A stretch of DNA of 64,000 nucleotides, from NCBI GenBank assembly GCA_046546375.1, contig JBKGXV010000003.1, forward strand, positions 42,571-106,570. The letters run 5' to 3'. Made by a program: the position numbers and the translations under genes. The notes below the pieces were generated by a model. The model ran no database searches. It was not told where the DNA came from and saw nothing but the letters and a program-made list of their open reading frames with translations. Shown in pieces: positions 51,627 to 60,248 of this stretch. Each line of letters starts with the position of its first letter. Positions within the stretch are counted from its first letter, which is position 1. This stretch comes from JAEZKC01 sp046546375 (GTDB taxonomy: Bacteria > Fibrobacterota > Chitinivibrionia > Chitinivibrionales > Chitinispirillaceae).

Positions 51627-52206
51627 TGAAGCACGGAATAAAGGGAAAATACTGGTGTTTTCTGCTCCGAGCGGTGCGGGGAAAACCACTCTACTCGATT
51701 CTCTTATCAAAATAGTACCCAATCTGGTGTATTCCATTTCCGCCACCACACGCAAACCTCGTCCGGGTGAAAAACACGGGAAACACTACTTTTTTCTGGA
51801 TAAAGAGGATTTCGAGCGCCGTATCTGCAATAACGAGTTCGCCGAGTGGGAAACTGTTCACGGTAACTATTACGGAACCCCCAAAAGTTTTATCGATTCG
51901 GTGGTGGCCGAGGGACAGCATGTGATTATGGATATCGATGTGTTCGGGAAGAAAAAATTCGATCAGAATTATCCCGACGCGATCGGAATTCTCATTCTGC
52001 CTCCATCCGAAGAGGAGCTTGAGAGAAGGCTTCGATCACGTAATACCGATGATGAGGAGACGATAAGGCTCAGGCTTCAGAATGCCAGAAAGGAGCTGGT
52101 CTTTGCCCGTGAGCAGGGAAAATACGAGTATGAGATCATAAATGATGACCTGGAAACGGCAAAGGACAAGCTGGTGCAGCTGGTGACAACCATAATCTAC
52201 GGATAA
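51619..52206 (+). CDS. gmk: Guanylate kinase
   Basis: A 195-residue enzyme that phosphorylates GMP to GDP. It has the P-loop SAPSGAGKTTLL, the GMP-binding region ISATTRKPRPGEKHGKHYFFL with the conserved Arg and Tyr, EWETVHGNYYGTP, and the lid LRSRNTDDEETIRLRL. The length is normal for bacteria. The ATG at 51619 fits the family and lies inside the previous gene; the frame is open further upstream without support. The FHA-ABC gene begins three bases after its stop. Confidence 0.95.
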   Translation: MSDEARNKGKILVFSAPSGAGKTTLLDSLIKIVPNLVYSISATTRKPRPGEKHGKHYFFLDKEDFERRICNNEFAEWETVHGNYYGTPKSFIDSVVAEGQHVIMDIDVFGKKKFDQNYPDAIGILILPPSEEELERRLRSRNTDDEETIRLRLQNARKELVFAREQGKYEYEIINDDLETAKDKLVQLVTTIIYG

Positions 52207-52209
52207 TCT

Positions 52210-54378
52210 GTGCGGTCCACAACGGCAGAATTTGAATTTTGTTTCCCGCTTGATGGTGCAGAGCGTTCGATCGGGCGTGATGAATCCTGTGAAATACGTC
52301 TTTTCGGTGTCGGTGTATCCCGTTGCCATGCGGTTCTGCACTGTGATCTTCAACGTCCCCTTTTAATTGATTCAGACAGCACTTTCGGTGTTCGTATCAA
52401 TGATATTCCTGTAAAGCAGGGGGAGCTTTCTGACGGCTCGCTTCTTACCATCGGTATCCAGCAGTTTCGTGTTGAGCTGAAAAAGAACATCATCCGGCTG
52501 GTTTCAGTTGCACAGGATGATCTTACTGTTTCGGAAGTCCGAAAAGTGACCCGTATCGGGAGGGCTCCTGAAAACGATATTTCTCTTAATCATCCCATGG
52601 TTTCCCGCTTTCATGCAGAGGTGAGAAATAGCCCCGAGGGTCTGCAGATTACCGATCTGGGCAGTGCCAATTCCACATTCGTGAACGGAAGGGAGGTGAG
52701 GACTGCTGATCTGAGTGACGGGGATGTGGTGCATGTGGGCCCTTACCGGTTTTATGTGGCCGGGGGTGCGCTTCAGAGAGCAGATGATCCCAACAGGATC
52801 AGAATAGAGGCGCTAAATCTGGTGGTCAAGGTGAGAGGCAAAAAGCTTCTCGATGATATCAGTATGACCGTTGAGCCGGGGGCATTCCTTGCTGTTCTGG
52901 GTGTGTCGGGAGCGGGCAAGTCCACCCTTTCCAGGGTATTGTCAGGGCAGCTTACTCCCGCTGCAGGAAAGCTTTTCATGAACGGGTTTCCCATGGAGCG
53001 GTTCAGAGGCGTGCTTTCCAAGGGCATAGGGTATGTGTCTCAAACCGTTCTTCTCAGACCCGAGCTGACCGTGTGGGAAACTCTTCTGGAACAGACGCTT
53101 ATCCGTCTTCCTCACGACAGCACCGAAGAGGAACGGCTGGTGAGGGCTGATGAGATTCTGGAGCTGGTCGGGTTGAGGGGAGTGAAGGACAGCCGGGTGG
53201 GAAGTCTTTCCGGTGGTGAGGCGCGCAGGCTTCACATCGGGGTGGAACTTCTGGCTTCCCCTGCGCTGATAATCCTCGACGAGCCGCTTTCGGGTCTGGA
53301 TCCGGGGCTGGTGAAGCGTTTCATGGATCTTTTCCGGAGAATATGCGACCGGGGGCATACTCTTGTTCTGACCACCCACACTCTTGAGCGGATCGATCTG
53401 TGCGACCGGGTTGTTTTTGTAAATAATGGAAAGCTGCTTTACACCGGATCGCCTGAAAGCCTCTGTGAACATTTCGGGGCAGAAAATCTCGCTCAGGTGT
53501 ATCAAAAAGCATTTTCTCTGAAAAACGCCTCTTCTCAATCGGAGTGGGCGGTTACTGAGCAGAAACCTGCTGCATCTGCCCTTTTCACCTCCGATCAGCA
53601 AAAGAAACCCTCGCGGGTATTTCCTGTAAAGTTCAAGCCCGGCTCGTTTCTCCGGCAGACGAAAGCGTTTTTTGCCCGCTATGCCAAGATTCTTCTGAGA
53701 GACCGGCGCAATATGATTCTGCTGCTGGCCCAGGCACCTCTCATCTCTCTGCTTCTGGGGCTGGTGTACAGATCCGAAATGACCTCTCTCCCCGTCAGTT
53801 TCTATTTCTGTTGTGTTATTGCCGGGATATGGATCGGCGGTCTTGACACGGTGAGGGATGTGGCCCGTGAATGGATGCTTCTGTGGAGAGAATCAAAGGT
53901 CGGGATGCATCTGGTTTCATACATCGGGGCGCGCGTGGGCGTTGCAGCGGGACTCTCTCTTGTGCAGGCATTTCTTTTCACCGCATCACTGGCTCTGATT
54001 TTCACTCATGTCGACTTTACCATGGAGCTTGCGGCGCTTCTTTTCTGTGCTGTCTTTTCGGGAAATCTGGTCGGACTGGCTATCAGTGCCTGGAGCGCAA
54101 CGGTGGGAAGAGCAATAAGTACTCTGCCTCTTGTTCTGATTCCTCAGATATTCTTCTCAGGCGTCCTCGTTCCCTTTGATCATATGTCACTTCTGGGGCG
54201 CCTTCTTTCTCACCTGACTGTTTCAAGGCCGGTATTCGGTATGATGAAAAGGGTGTTTGTGCTTCATATGCCGCTTTCGGAACTGGATGAGTGGACGGAA
54301 CTGTTGTTTCTGTGCACCGGATTAATTATAATATTCGCAGTAGCGCTCATGCGGCGGCTGCGGCGGGCTTCTCTTTAG
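52210..54378 (+). CDS. FHA-domain ABC transporter (ABC2/ABCG type, Rv1747-like)
   Basis: The 722-residue protein has this order: FHA domain 1 (IGRDESCEIRLFGVGVSRCHAVLH), FHA domain 2 (RIGRAPENDISLNHPMVSRFHAEV, with NSTFVNG), ATPase (Walker A GVSGAGKST 231-239, LSGGEARRLHIGVELLASP, LIILDEPLSGLDP, TTHTLE) and about six C-terminal membrane helices. Both FHA domains keep the G-R and S-x-x-H phosphothreonine-binding residues. It starts with GTG at 52210 with a weak GGAT. The same architecture in mycobacterial Rv1747 is phosphorylated by the neighbouring kinase PknF. Here too, a Ser/Thr kinase follows, 17 bases on. The cargo is unknown. Confidence 0.88.
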   Translation: MRSTTAEFEFCFPLDGAERSIGRDESCEIRLFGVGVSRCHAVLHCDLQRPLLIDSDSTFGVRINDIPVKQGELSDGSLLTIGIQQFRVELKKNIIRLVSVAQDDLTVSEVRKVTRIGRAPENDISLNHPMVSRFHAEVRNSPEGLQITDLGSANSTFVNGREVRTADLSDGDVVHVGPYRFYVAGGALQRADDPNRIRIEALNLVVKVRGKKLLDDISMTVEPGAFLAVLGVSGAGKSTLSRVLSGQLTPAAGKLFMNGFPMERFRGVLSKGIGYVSQTVLLRPELTVWETLLEQTLIRLPHDSTEEERLVRADEILELVGLRGVKDSRVGSLSGGEARRLHIGVELLASPALIILDEPLSGLDPGLVKRFMDLFRRICDRGHTLVLTTHTLERIDLCDRVVFVNNGKLLYTGSPESLCEHFGAENLAQVYQKAFSLKNASSQSEWAVTEQKPAASALFTSDQQKKPSRVFPVKFKPGSFLRQTKAFFARYAKILLRDRRNMILLLAQAPLISLLLGLVYRSEMTSLPVSFYFCCVIAGIWIGGLDTVRDVAREWMLLWRESKVGMHLVSYIGARVGVAAGLSLVQAFLFTASLALIFTHVDFTMELAALLFCAVFSGNLVGLAISAWSATVGRAISTLPLVLIPQIFFSGVLVPFDHMSLLGRLLSHLTVSRPVFGMMKRVFVLHMPLSELDEWTELLFLCTGLIIIFAVALMRRLRRASL

Positions 54379-54395
54379 AACTGGATATTTCTCTC

Positions 54396-55496
54396 ATGCT
54401 GAAAAACAAGTGGACAGATCTGGTACCTTCCTATATCGGGCATTACAAGATTCTTGGAGTGTTGGGCAAAGGCGGTATGGGGGATATCTACAAAGCTGTT
54501 CAGGAACCGCTTAACAGGGTGGTGGCGCTCAAGGTTCTGCCGCCCCAGTTTTCCAGAGATGATGAATTCGCCAAAAGGTTTGAAATCGAAGCCCGGGCCA
54601 TCTCTCTTCTCCAGCATCAGAATATCGTGAGCATCTTTGAGTACGGGGATGAGGACGGGTATCAGTATTTCGCCATGCAGTTTGTGGACGGAACCGATCT
54701 GGGACGCTATATCGACGACCACAGGCTTATTCCTACTTCGGAGATAATCGATATCTCAAAGCAGATCTGCAGGGGTTTGAGATACGCTCACAGCAACAGT
54801 ATCATTCATCGGGATATCAAGCCTCAGAACGTACTGCTCGACAAGAAAAGAAACGCGCGGCTGAGTGATTTCGGAATCGCCAAAATATTTTCGGGAACCA
54901 ATATCACCATGACCGGATCGGCGGTGGGAACTCCCGAGTACATGTCTCCCGAGCAGGCTCAGGGCAAAAAGCTGGATGTGCAGACCGATATCTATTCGCT
55001 GGGGATTGTCATGTACGAGATGCTTACCCGTAAACCACCCTTTCTGGCCAACAATCCCATGGCGGTGGCCTACAAGCAGGTGCATGAACTGCCCCTGCCT
55101 CCCTCTGTTAAGCGAAAAGACACGCCCAAGCGTCTGGAGCTTATCATTCTCAAAGCACTGAAAAAGGAGAAAAGGGCGCGTTACGATACCATTGAGGAAA
55201 TGCTTGAACACCTGGATTCTGTCGACCCTTCGGAGCTGGTGGAGAAGACAACTGTTCAGTTAAGAGTACCATCCGTGAAGTTCCCCTCGGGCAAAAAGAA
55301 AGAATCCGGGTCCGAGCGCCGTATTACAGACCGGCGCAGCGGAGACCGGAGGGGGTTCAGGGGCGATACGCCCTCCTATTCCTTTTTCAGTTCGCATTAC
55401 TGGCTTGAGATGGCCAGAACCCAGTGGCTCACCTGGCTTCTGCTTGCCGCTCTGGCCGCAGCCTTTCTCAAGCACATTCTCCTGGATCACGGCTGA
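54396..55496 (+). CDS. Membrane-anchored Ser/Thr protein kinase
   Basis: A 366-residue Hanks-type kinase. It has the glycine loop GVLGKGGMGDIY (21-32), K46, HRDIKPQN with D140, DFGIAK (158-163), activation loop threonines T171 and T173, and GTPEYMSPEQ. After the catalytic domain come a basic linker (RRITDRRSGDRRG) and one C-terminal transmembrane helix (WLLLAALAAAFLKHIL) with almost no extracytoplasmic part. It lacks PASTA or other sensor domains. It probably phosphorylates the FHA transporter encoded just upstream. The start at 54396 matches the family; the frame is open back to 54291. Confidence 0.93.
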   Translation: MLKNKWTDLVPSYIGHYKILGVLGKGGMGDIYKAVQEPLNRVVALKVLPPQFSRDDEFAKRFEIEARAISLLQHQNIVSIFEYGDEDGYQYFAMQFVDGTDLGRYIDDHRLIPTSEIIDISKQICRGLRYAHSNSIIHRDIKPQNVLLDKKRNARLSDFGIAKIFSGTNITMTGSAVGTPEYMSPEQAQGKKLDVQTDIYSLGIVMYEMLTRKPPFLANNPMAVAYKQVHELPLPPSVKRKDTPKRLELIILKALKKEKRARYDTIEEMLEHLDSVDPSELVEKTTVQLRVPSVKFPSGKKKESGSERRITDRRSGDRRGFRGDTPSYSFFSSHYWLEMARTQWLTWLLLAALAAAFLKHILLDHG

Positions 55497-55505
55497 ACAC
55501 GTTTC

Positions 55506-55617
55506 GCTCATACTGAGCCCCTTTTCGGAGTCGAAGTATGAGCATCTTTTCCGATCCGCTCATGCTGAGCCCGTCTTCGAGTCGAAGCATGTCCTGAGCA
55601 AGTCGAAGGGCATGAGC
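55506..55617 (+). repeat. Cluster of interspersed GCTCATRCTGAGC...GTCGAAGYATG repeats
   Basis: Copy A runs 55506-55543 and copy B 55558-55591: GCTCAT-A/G-CTGAGC, a variable GC spacer, then TCGAAG-T/C-ATG. A degenerate third unit covers 55592-55617 (CTGAGCAAGTCGAAGGGCATGAGC). The ends are inverted (GCTCATACT ... AGTATGAGC), so each can form a stem. The 205-base gap between the kinase and yraN holds little else. A further copy is at 58550. Confidence 0.75.
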
Positions 55618-55701
55618 TCTCTATTCCCGTTCCCGCGCATATCGAACCGTCCTCGGGTCGGGCATGATTCCATTAAACCCTTACCAAAAAGGAGTACGGA
55701 A

Positions 55702-56049
55702 ATGAACTCTCGGGAAAAAGGAAATTACGGTGAAAACAAAGCTGCGCAGCATCTTATTTCTCAGGGGTACACCATAGAAAGCAGAAACTACGCCACCAGA
55801 ATGGGAGAAATAGACATCGTGGCCCGTTCGCCTGAAGGGGTGCTGGTGTTTGTGGAAGTCAAATCATCGGGAGGGTTTTCCTGCGGCAATCCGCTCTACT
55901 GGATCACTCCTGCAAAGCAGAAAAACCTGCTGCGTATCGCAAAGCGTTTCATGTACGAGCACGGAATTTTCAACCAGCCCTGCCGTATGGATGTGATATC
56001 AGTGGTGAGGGGCAAGGTGGATCACATAAGGAATGCCTTTCTGGTCTGA
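55702..56049 (+). CDS. yraN: UPF0102/YraN-family nuclease-like protein
   Basis: The 115-residue protein has the restriction-endonuclease-like fold of UPF0102: GNYGENKAAQHLISQGYTIESRNYATRMGEIDIVARSPEGVLVFVEVKSSGG. The active-site-like residues are E (GEN), D (GEIDIV) and ExK (VEVK). YraN proteins may act on Holliday junctions or other DNA; function is not settled. The ATG at 55702 is fixed by AAAAAGGAG eight bases upstream. The 3' end overlaps a 48-codon frame at 56033. Confidence 0.92.
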   Translation: MNSREKGNYGENKAAQHLISQGYTIESRNYATRMGEIDIVARSPEGVLVFVEVKSSGGFSCGNPLYWITPAKQKNLLRIAKRFMYEHGIFNQPCRMDVISVVRGKVDHIRNAFLV

Positions 56050-56179
56050 AAGAGAGTTGTCTGATGATGAATCGGAAGATCCCTTTTTGATTGGCACCTA
56101 TTATGCATCGGGACAAACTGACTCCGAAAAGGTGGATGAGCTTCTGCATGTGGAGAAAAAAACTTACAAAAAAATATAA
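56033..56179 (+). CDS. Small acidic protein overlapping yraN
   Basis: A 48-codon frame, ATG 56033 to TAA 56177-56179, starts 17 bases before the end of yraN, with AAGG just upstream of the ATG. The product starts MPFWSERELSDDESEDPF and ends with a lysine-rich helix-like tail (KKTYKKI). The biased composition and overlap suggest a translationally coupled small protein, not noise. No homologue is recognised and the ribosome-site spacing is short, so the call is moderate. Confidence 0.5.
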   Translation: MPFWSERELSDDESEDPFLIGTYYASGQTDSEKVDELLHVEKKTYKKI

Positions 56180-56312
56180 ACCATGCCGAAAAAAATAATA
56201 TCTGGAATGAAGGTCACATTCTCACGAAATTAAACCAGCTCCCCCCTCCCTTTATTTATTTTTCACCTCTTCATAAATCTGGCAATCCGATATTCAGGAA
56301 GGATTTTTTCAC

Positions 56313-57593
56313 ATGAATTTCATCGATGAGCTGCGCTGGAGAGGAATGGTCCAGGATGTCACTCCCGGAATCGAGGAGAAGCTTCAGAGCACAATGACCA
56401 CAGGATACGTGGGATTCGACCCTACCGGCAAATCACTTCATATCGGACATATGCTGCCCATTATGCTTCTGGTGCACCTGCAGCGCTGCGGCCACAAACC
56501 CATCGCACTCACCGGAGGCGCAACCGGTCTGATCGGTGACCCTTCCGGCAAATCAGAGGAAAGAAAACTCCTTTCGGCTGATGAGGTTGCCCGAAATGTG
56601 CAGACTATCCGTACACAGCTTGAAAAGTTTCTGGATTTCAGCGATGCCGAAAACAGCGCCGAGGTGGCGAACAACTACGACTGGTTCAAGGACATGAACG
56701 TGCTGGAGTTTCTCCGGGATGTGGGCAAGCACCTTACCGTCAATTACATGGTCTCCAAGGATTCGGTGAAAAACCGCTGGGAGCAGGGAATCTCTTTTAC
56801 CGAATTCAGCTACCAGCTTCTGCAGGGTTACGATTTCTACTGGCTCTACACCAACAAAAACTGTGTGCTTCAGCTGGGCGGCTCCGATCAGTGGGGTAAT
56901 ATCGTGAGCGGCACTGAACTTGTCAGGAGAAAGGCCGGCGGGGAAGCTTACGCGCTCACCTGTCCTCTTCTCACCCGTTCCGACGGCAAGAAGTTCGGCA
57001 AGTCCGAAGGCGGTGAGAGTGTATGGCTGGATCCGGAAATGACCAGCCCCTACAAATTCTATCAGTACTGGCTTAACTGTACCGATGAGGATGCGCCCAA
57101 ACTACTGCGCTTTTTCACCCTTCTTCCCAAAGAAGAGATAACTGCTTTGGAGGAGGCTCATCAAAAAGCACCTCACGAGCGGATCATGCAGAAGGCACTG
57201 GCAAAGGATGTGACCATTCGTGTGCATTCACAAGAAGAGTACGAAAAAGCTGTGGAGGCTTCCGCCATACTGTTCGGGAAAGGTACCAACGAGGCGCTTC
57301 AGTCTCTTTCAGAGCAGGATTTCCTTTCCGTTTTCGAGGGAGTCCCCCGGGTGGAGATAAGCCGCGCTGAACTGGATTCAGGTATTCCAGTGGTCGATCT
57401 TACTTCCGAAAAAGGAAAAATATTTCCATCAAAAGGGGAAGCACGCCGCATGATAAAGCAGGGTGGGGTGTCTCTCAATAAGGTGAAGGTGAGTGATCCG
57501 GCTGACCAGATCACCTCATCCAGTCTCCTCAATGACAAATACCTGCTTTTCCAGAAGGGCAAAAAGAGCTACTTCATACTGCGTGCCGTTTGA
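56313..57593 (+). CDS. tyrS: Tyrosyl-tRNA synthetase
   Basis: A 426-residue class I synthetase that charges tRNA-Tyr. It shows GYVGFDPTGKSLHIGHMLP with HIGH at 43-46, GGATGLIGDPSGKSEER, QLGGSDQWGNI, and KKFGKSEGG as the KMSKS motif. A C-terminal S4 domain (EARRMIKQGGVSLNKVKVSD) binds tRNA. Length and order match the TyrS type 1 group. AAGGA lies about ten bases before the ATG. No T-box or other leader element is seen upstream. Confidence 0.96.
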   Translation: MNFIDELRWRGMVQDVTPGIEEKLQSTMTTGYVGFDPTGKSLHIGHMLPIMLLVHLQRCGHKPIALTGGATGLIGDPSGKSEERKLLSADEVARNVQTIRTQLEKFLDFSDAENSAEVANNYDWFKDMNVLEFLRDVGKHLTVNYMVSKDSVKNRWEQGISFTEFSYQLLQGYDFYWLYTNKNCVLQLGGSDQWGNIVSGTELVRRKAGGEAYALTCPLLTRSDGKKFGKSEGGESVWLDPEMTSPYKFYQYWLNCTDEDAPKLLRFFTLLPKEEITALEEAHQKAPHERIMQKALAKDVTIRVHSQEEYEKAVEASAILFGKGTNEALQSLSEQDFLSVFEGVPRVEISRAELDSGIPVVDLTSEKGKIFPSKGEARRMIKQGGVSLNKVKVSDPADQITSSSLLNDKYLLFQKGKKSYFILRAV

Positions 57594-57606
57594 TCAAAGC
57601 GGCCAC

Positions 57607-57939
57607 TCAGGACTTGTTTTCAAGCTGCTTTTCTCTTTCGTAATGCAGGATGGGGTCGCATTTGCCCGGGAACTTCTCGGTCACCTTGTCCTCACAACCC
57701 GAGGGACCGAGTTTGTCGCAGGTGACGCATACGTTTTCAAACCATTCATCGCTGATACCGGCCGGTTTGTTGGCGCCTTTGCCCTGGCCCCCACCCACGC
57801 TGTCCAGTTTACCCAGAATTCCCTTGGCGACTGTGGCCAGCTGCTGTGCCTGCTGAGGTGAGGCTTGACGGGCCACAAGCTGCAGGTATACCGAAAGTGC
57901 TTCCTCGATAAGACCCTTTTCTTCATTGGTCAATGACAT
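57607..57939 (-). CDS. Conserved-looking hypothetical protein with C-terminal cysteine motif
   Basis: The 110-residue protein has a helical N-terminal half (LTNEEKGLIEEALSVYLQLVARQ). A glycine-rich linker (VGGGQGKGANKPAG) leads to a short C-terminal module with four cysteines, WFENVCVTCDKLGPSGCEDKVTEKFPGKCDPILHYEREK. The cysteines (CxxC, then two singles) may bind zinc or an iron-sulfur cluster. No family is recognised. Ribosome site: GGAG seven to eight bases before the ATG. It is convergent with tyrS. Confidence 0.7.
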   Translation of the reverse strand: MSLTNEEKGLIEEALSVYLQLVARQASPQQAQQLATVAKGILGKLDSVGGGQGKGANKPAGISDEWFENVCVTCDKLGPSGCEDKVTEKFPGKCDPILHYEREKQLENKS

Positions 57940-58055
57940 ATTCTAATCTCCTCTGGTAATTTGAATTTAAAATAGTATTTTAGATCAAGTGGTCAAAGTG
58001 TTATCAGACATGTTTTGACCTGATTCCACCGTGTTTTTTTTTATAGGATACCGCA

Positions 58056-58514
58056 ATGGCCCATATAGTTTTTGTCTGCACAGGGAACATCTGCAGAAGT
58101 CCGATGGCAGAAGGTATACTGCGCAAAAAAATCACCGAGGCCGGACGCAGAGACATCGTCGTTACCTCCATGGGCCTTAAAGGCCTGGATCAGCACGCAG
58201 CTGCCGAGGAGGTCCTCAAGATCTGTTATGACAACGGGGTGGACCTGAAAAATCACCTTTCACGGCCGCTGATCCCCGAAGAACTGCATAAAGCGGATCT
58301 GATTTTCACCATGGAGCAGGGGCAGAGTCAGTTTCTTAAAGTCTTCTTCCCCCGTATAGAGGACAGAGTGTTTCTTCTGGGTTCCTTTCCCAAAAAAGAT
58401 TCCCGGCGCGGCGATATCAAAGACCCCTACGGTGGCTCCGAGAAGGATTTTCGTAAGACCTACGATATTATTGACCGCCATATCGACAGAATTCTGCCCC
58501 ATGTGGTGAGGTAG
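58056..58514 (+). CDS. Low-molecular-weight protein-tyrosine phosphatase family
   Basis: A 152-residue phosphatase. The P-loop is VCTGNICRSP (C8 nucleophile, R14), with the general acid Asp in DPYGGS. The fold is that of Wzb/YwlE/Etp. Substrates can be protein tyrosine or arginine phosphates; YwlE-like arginine phosphatases have Thr after the Cys (CTGNTCRS). Here the loop is CTGNICRS, in which Ile at the corresponding position is typical of tyrosine phosphatases. AGGAT lies seven bases before the ATG. Confidence 0.9.
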   Translation: MAHIVFVCTGNICRSPMAEGILRKKITEAGRRDIVVTSMGLKGLDQHAAAEEVLKICYDNGVDLKNHLSRPLIPEELHKADLIFTMEQGQSQFLKVFFPRIEDRVFLLGSFPKKDSRRGDIKDPYGGSEKDFRKTYDIIDRHIDRILPHVVR

Positions 58515-58549
58515 TGCGTTAGGCCTTACTTCCGTATAGTCCGGCATCC

Positions 58550-58578
58550 GCTTATACTGAGCTTGTCGAAGTATGAGC
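58550..58578 (+). repeat. Interspersed repeat, second-family copy
   Basis: GCTTATACTGAGC followed by TTGTCGAAGTATGAGC, the same family as the cluster at 55506-55617, with a shorter centre. It lies between the phosphatase gene and the convergent SDR gene. The surrounding 58515-58690 shows no gene. Confidence 0.75.
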
Positions 58579-58690
58579 TCATTTTTTCAGAAAAGCTCAT
58601 ATTCAAATTGAAAGGTACGGCTCTCGAGCGGAAGACGGGAGCAACACGAGCGGCACGGTCCGGCGTTGAACGTTGAGCGCTGAAACCTCC

Positions 58691-59389
58691 TCACCCCAGA
58701 TGCCATCCGCCGTCCACCGGAATAACGGTCCCGGTGACATATTCATTCTCCACCAGAAAACGGAACGCATGGCGGATGTATTCCACATCGCCGGTTCTGC
58801 CCAGAGGAATGAGGTCTGCCAAAGCACTGAAATCTTTTTCACTTTCGCTTTTGGATTTGAGAATGGCGCCGGGAGCAATGGCGTTCACCCGTATTCCGGG
58901 GGCCAGAAGGGATGCCTGCTGCTTTGTAAGTTCGCCAAGTATCTTCTTGGAGATCCGGTAGTTCTGGTATCGTGAACTGAACCTGTTCACATGGGCGTCG
59001 GTGAAATTTATTATCCAGCCGCTTTGTACACTCTTTGCGAAACGGGCGGCAAGTCTGTTCGGTATCAGCACATTCACATTGAGGGTGTTTTCCAGGTGGT
59101 CTGGGTCTGACAGGTTTCCCTCGGTGAAAACGGAGGCGCTGTTTATCAGTCCCGTCAATTGCACGGGAAGTGAGTGTATCTCATCAATAAGCTCTTCGGG
59201 AGAGTCCCTGAGTTCTTTGTGAACGAAAAACACTCGCTTGTCGTTTTGGAAAATTTCCTTTGCCGGTTCGGGACTGCTCCGGTAGTGAATCACCACATGA
59301 AAACCCATATCGAGACTTTCATGTGCCAACTCGAGTCCTATTCTGGCTGATCCTCCTGTAATCAGAACTGCTTCGGGGTTTTGATTCAT
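58691..59389 (-). CDS. SDR-family oxidoreductase (pteridine reductase-like)
   Basis: The 232-residue short-chain dehydrogenase has VLITGGSARIGLELAHE, an RIG cofactor loop like that of FolM/PTR1 pteridine reductases, and NSASVF (cf. NNASxF). The catalytic pair is in YRISKK (Y-x-x-x-K), followed by IRVNAIAPGAIL and the C-terminal GTVIPVDGGWHLG. The RIG and DGG patterns favour dihydromonapterin/dihydrofolate reduction with NADPH. No folate genes are adjacent, so the assignment is by family alone. The 5' end lies 56 bases from the divergent amidase gene. Confidence 0.85.
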   Translation of the reverse strand: MNQNPEAVLITGGSARIGLELAHESLDMGFHVVIHYRSSPEPAKEIFQNDKRVFFVHKELRDSPEELIDEIHSLPVQLTGLINSASVFTEGNLSDPDHLENTLNVNVLIPNRLAARFAKSVQSGWIINFTDAHVNRFSSRYQNYRISKKILGELTKQQASLLAPGIRVNAIAPGAILKSKSESEKDFSALADLIPLGRTGDVEYIRHAFRFLVENEYVTGTVIPVDGGWHLG

Positions 59390-59445
59390 GACATGAAATT
59401 AGGTAATTTCCAATGTATCCGCAAACAGTTTGAAAAGAGTGGCCA

Positions 59446-60048
59446 ATGAGAATAACAGACAGTCTTCTGGACGAGTTCAACGGAACGGTTTCAGGCGAAA
59501 CCACCATAGGAAAGAAAATCGTCCGCTCGGGAAAAGAACACCTCTGGGAGCCTCGGGCCGGCACACATATCGATACCGTGGTTATTCACTATATAAGTGC
59601 TGTGCAGAGTAATTCCCGCAACCCCTACAATCTGGCTTCGCTTCTGGATATTTTCTGCAGCTACGGGGTCAGCAGTCATTACTTGATCAGCCGCAGGGGT
59701 AAGGTGTACCGGCTGGTTCCCGAAGATCGGAAAGCGTGGCATGCCGGAAAAAGTATCATGCCCTCGCCTGATGACCGGACCGGGGTGAATGAATTTTCAG
59801 TAGGTGTAGAGCTTATGGCTACCGAAAATTCCGGTTTCTCTTCACTTCAGTACAGAAGTCTCTGCAGGTTGTGTGCGGACATGGAGAGACGCTACGGGAA
59901 AAAAATGAAGTATGTGGGTCATGATCAGATCGCCGGTAGCCGGGCTGTGGAAATGGGGCTGCGAGGAGAACCGAAGCCCGATCCGGGACCGCGTTTTGAC
60001 TGGGATTATTTCAGAGAGAGTCTGGAATGGTTCAGGTCCGGGCTCTAA
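59446..60048 (+). CDS. N-acetylmuramoyl-L-alanine amidase (amidase_2/AmpD-like)
   Basis: A 200-residue zinc amidase with H48 (DTVVIHY), H159 (KYVGHDQIAG) and D179 (KPDPGPRF) as metal ligands, and the E122 region (SVGVELMA). It also has SSHYLISRRGKVYRLVPEDRKAWHAG, typical of amidase_2. It cleaves the lactyl-peptide bond of muropeptides. No signal peptide is obvious, which suggests cytoplasmic recycling (AmpD role). The HDQIAG and KPDPG motifs place it close to AmpD. The ribosome site is weak (AGAGTGG). Confidence 0.88.
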   Translation: MRITDSLLDEFNGTVSGETTIGKKIVRSGKEHLWEPRAGTHIDTVVIHYISAVQSNSRNPYNLASLLDIFCSYGVSSHYLISRRGKVYRLVPEDRKAWHAGKSIMPSPDDRTGVNEFSVGVELMATENSGFSSLQYRSLCRLCADMERRYGKKMKYVGHDQIAGSRAVEMGLRGEPKPDPGPRFDWDYFRESLEWFRSGL

Positions 60049-60248
60049 AAAGGTTTTGCTTTTTGATACGGCAATGGCATAATGGATACTGTGTAATGGG
60101 TGCGTATCTTGCACGTGAGCGGCACAAATAATCATTTTTGAATAATGTTTGAGCCGCTTTTAAAGCAAAGCGCTTAAATGAATTTTTAAGGATAAAACAG
60201 CCGGTTTCAAATTATTAGTGGTTTTTACCGCTCAGGAGGTGCAGGGGT

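Noticed and set aside
55506..55617. CRISPR-like array
   Set aside because: Only three imperfect units with unequal spacers, each palindromic at its ends, and no cas gene.
56050..56312. Possible T-box leader before tyrS
   Set aside because: No T-box sequence, specifier stem or terminator/antiterminator pair was seen.
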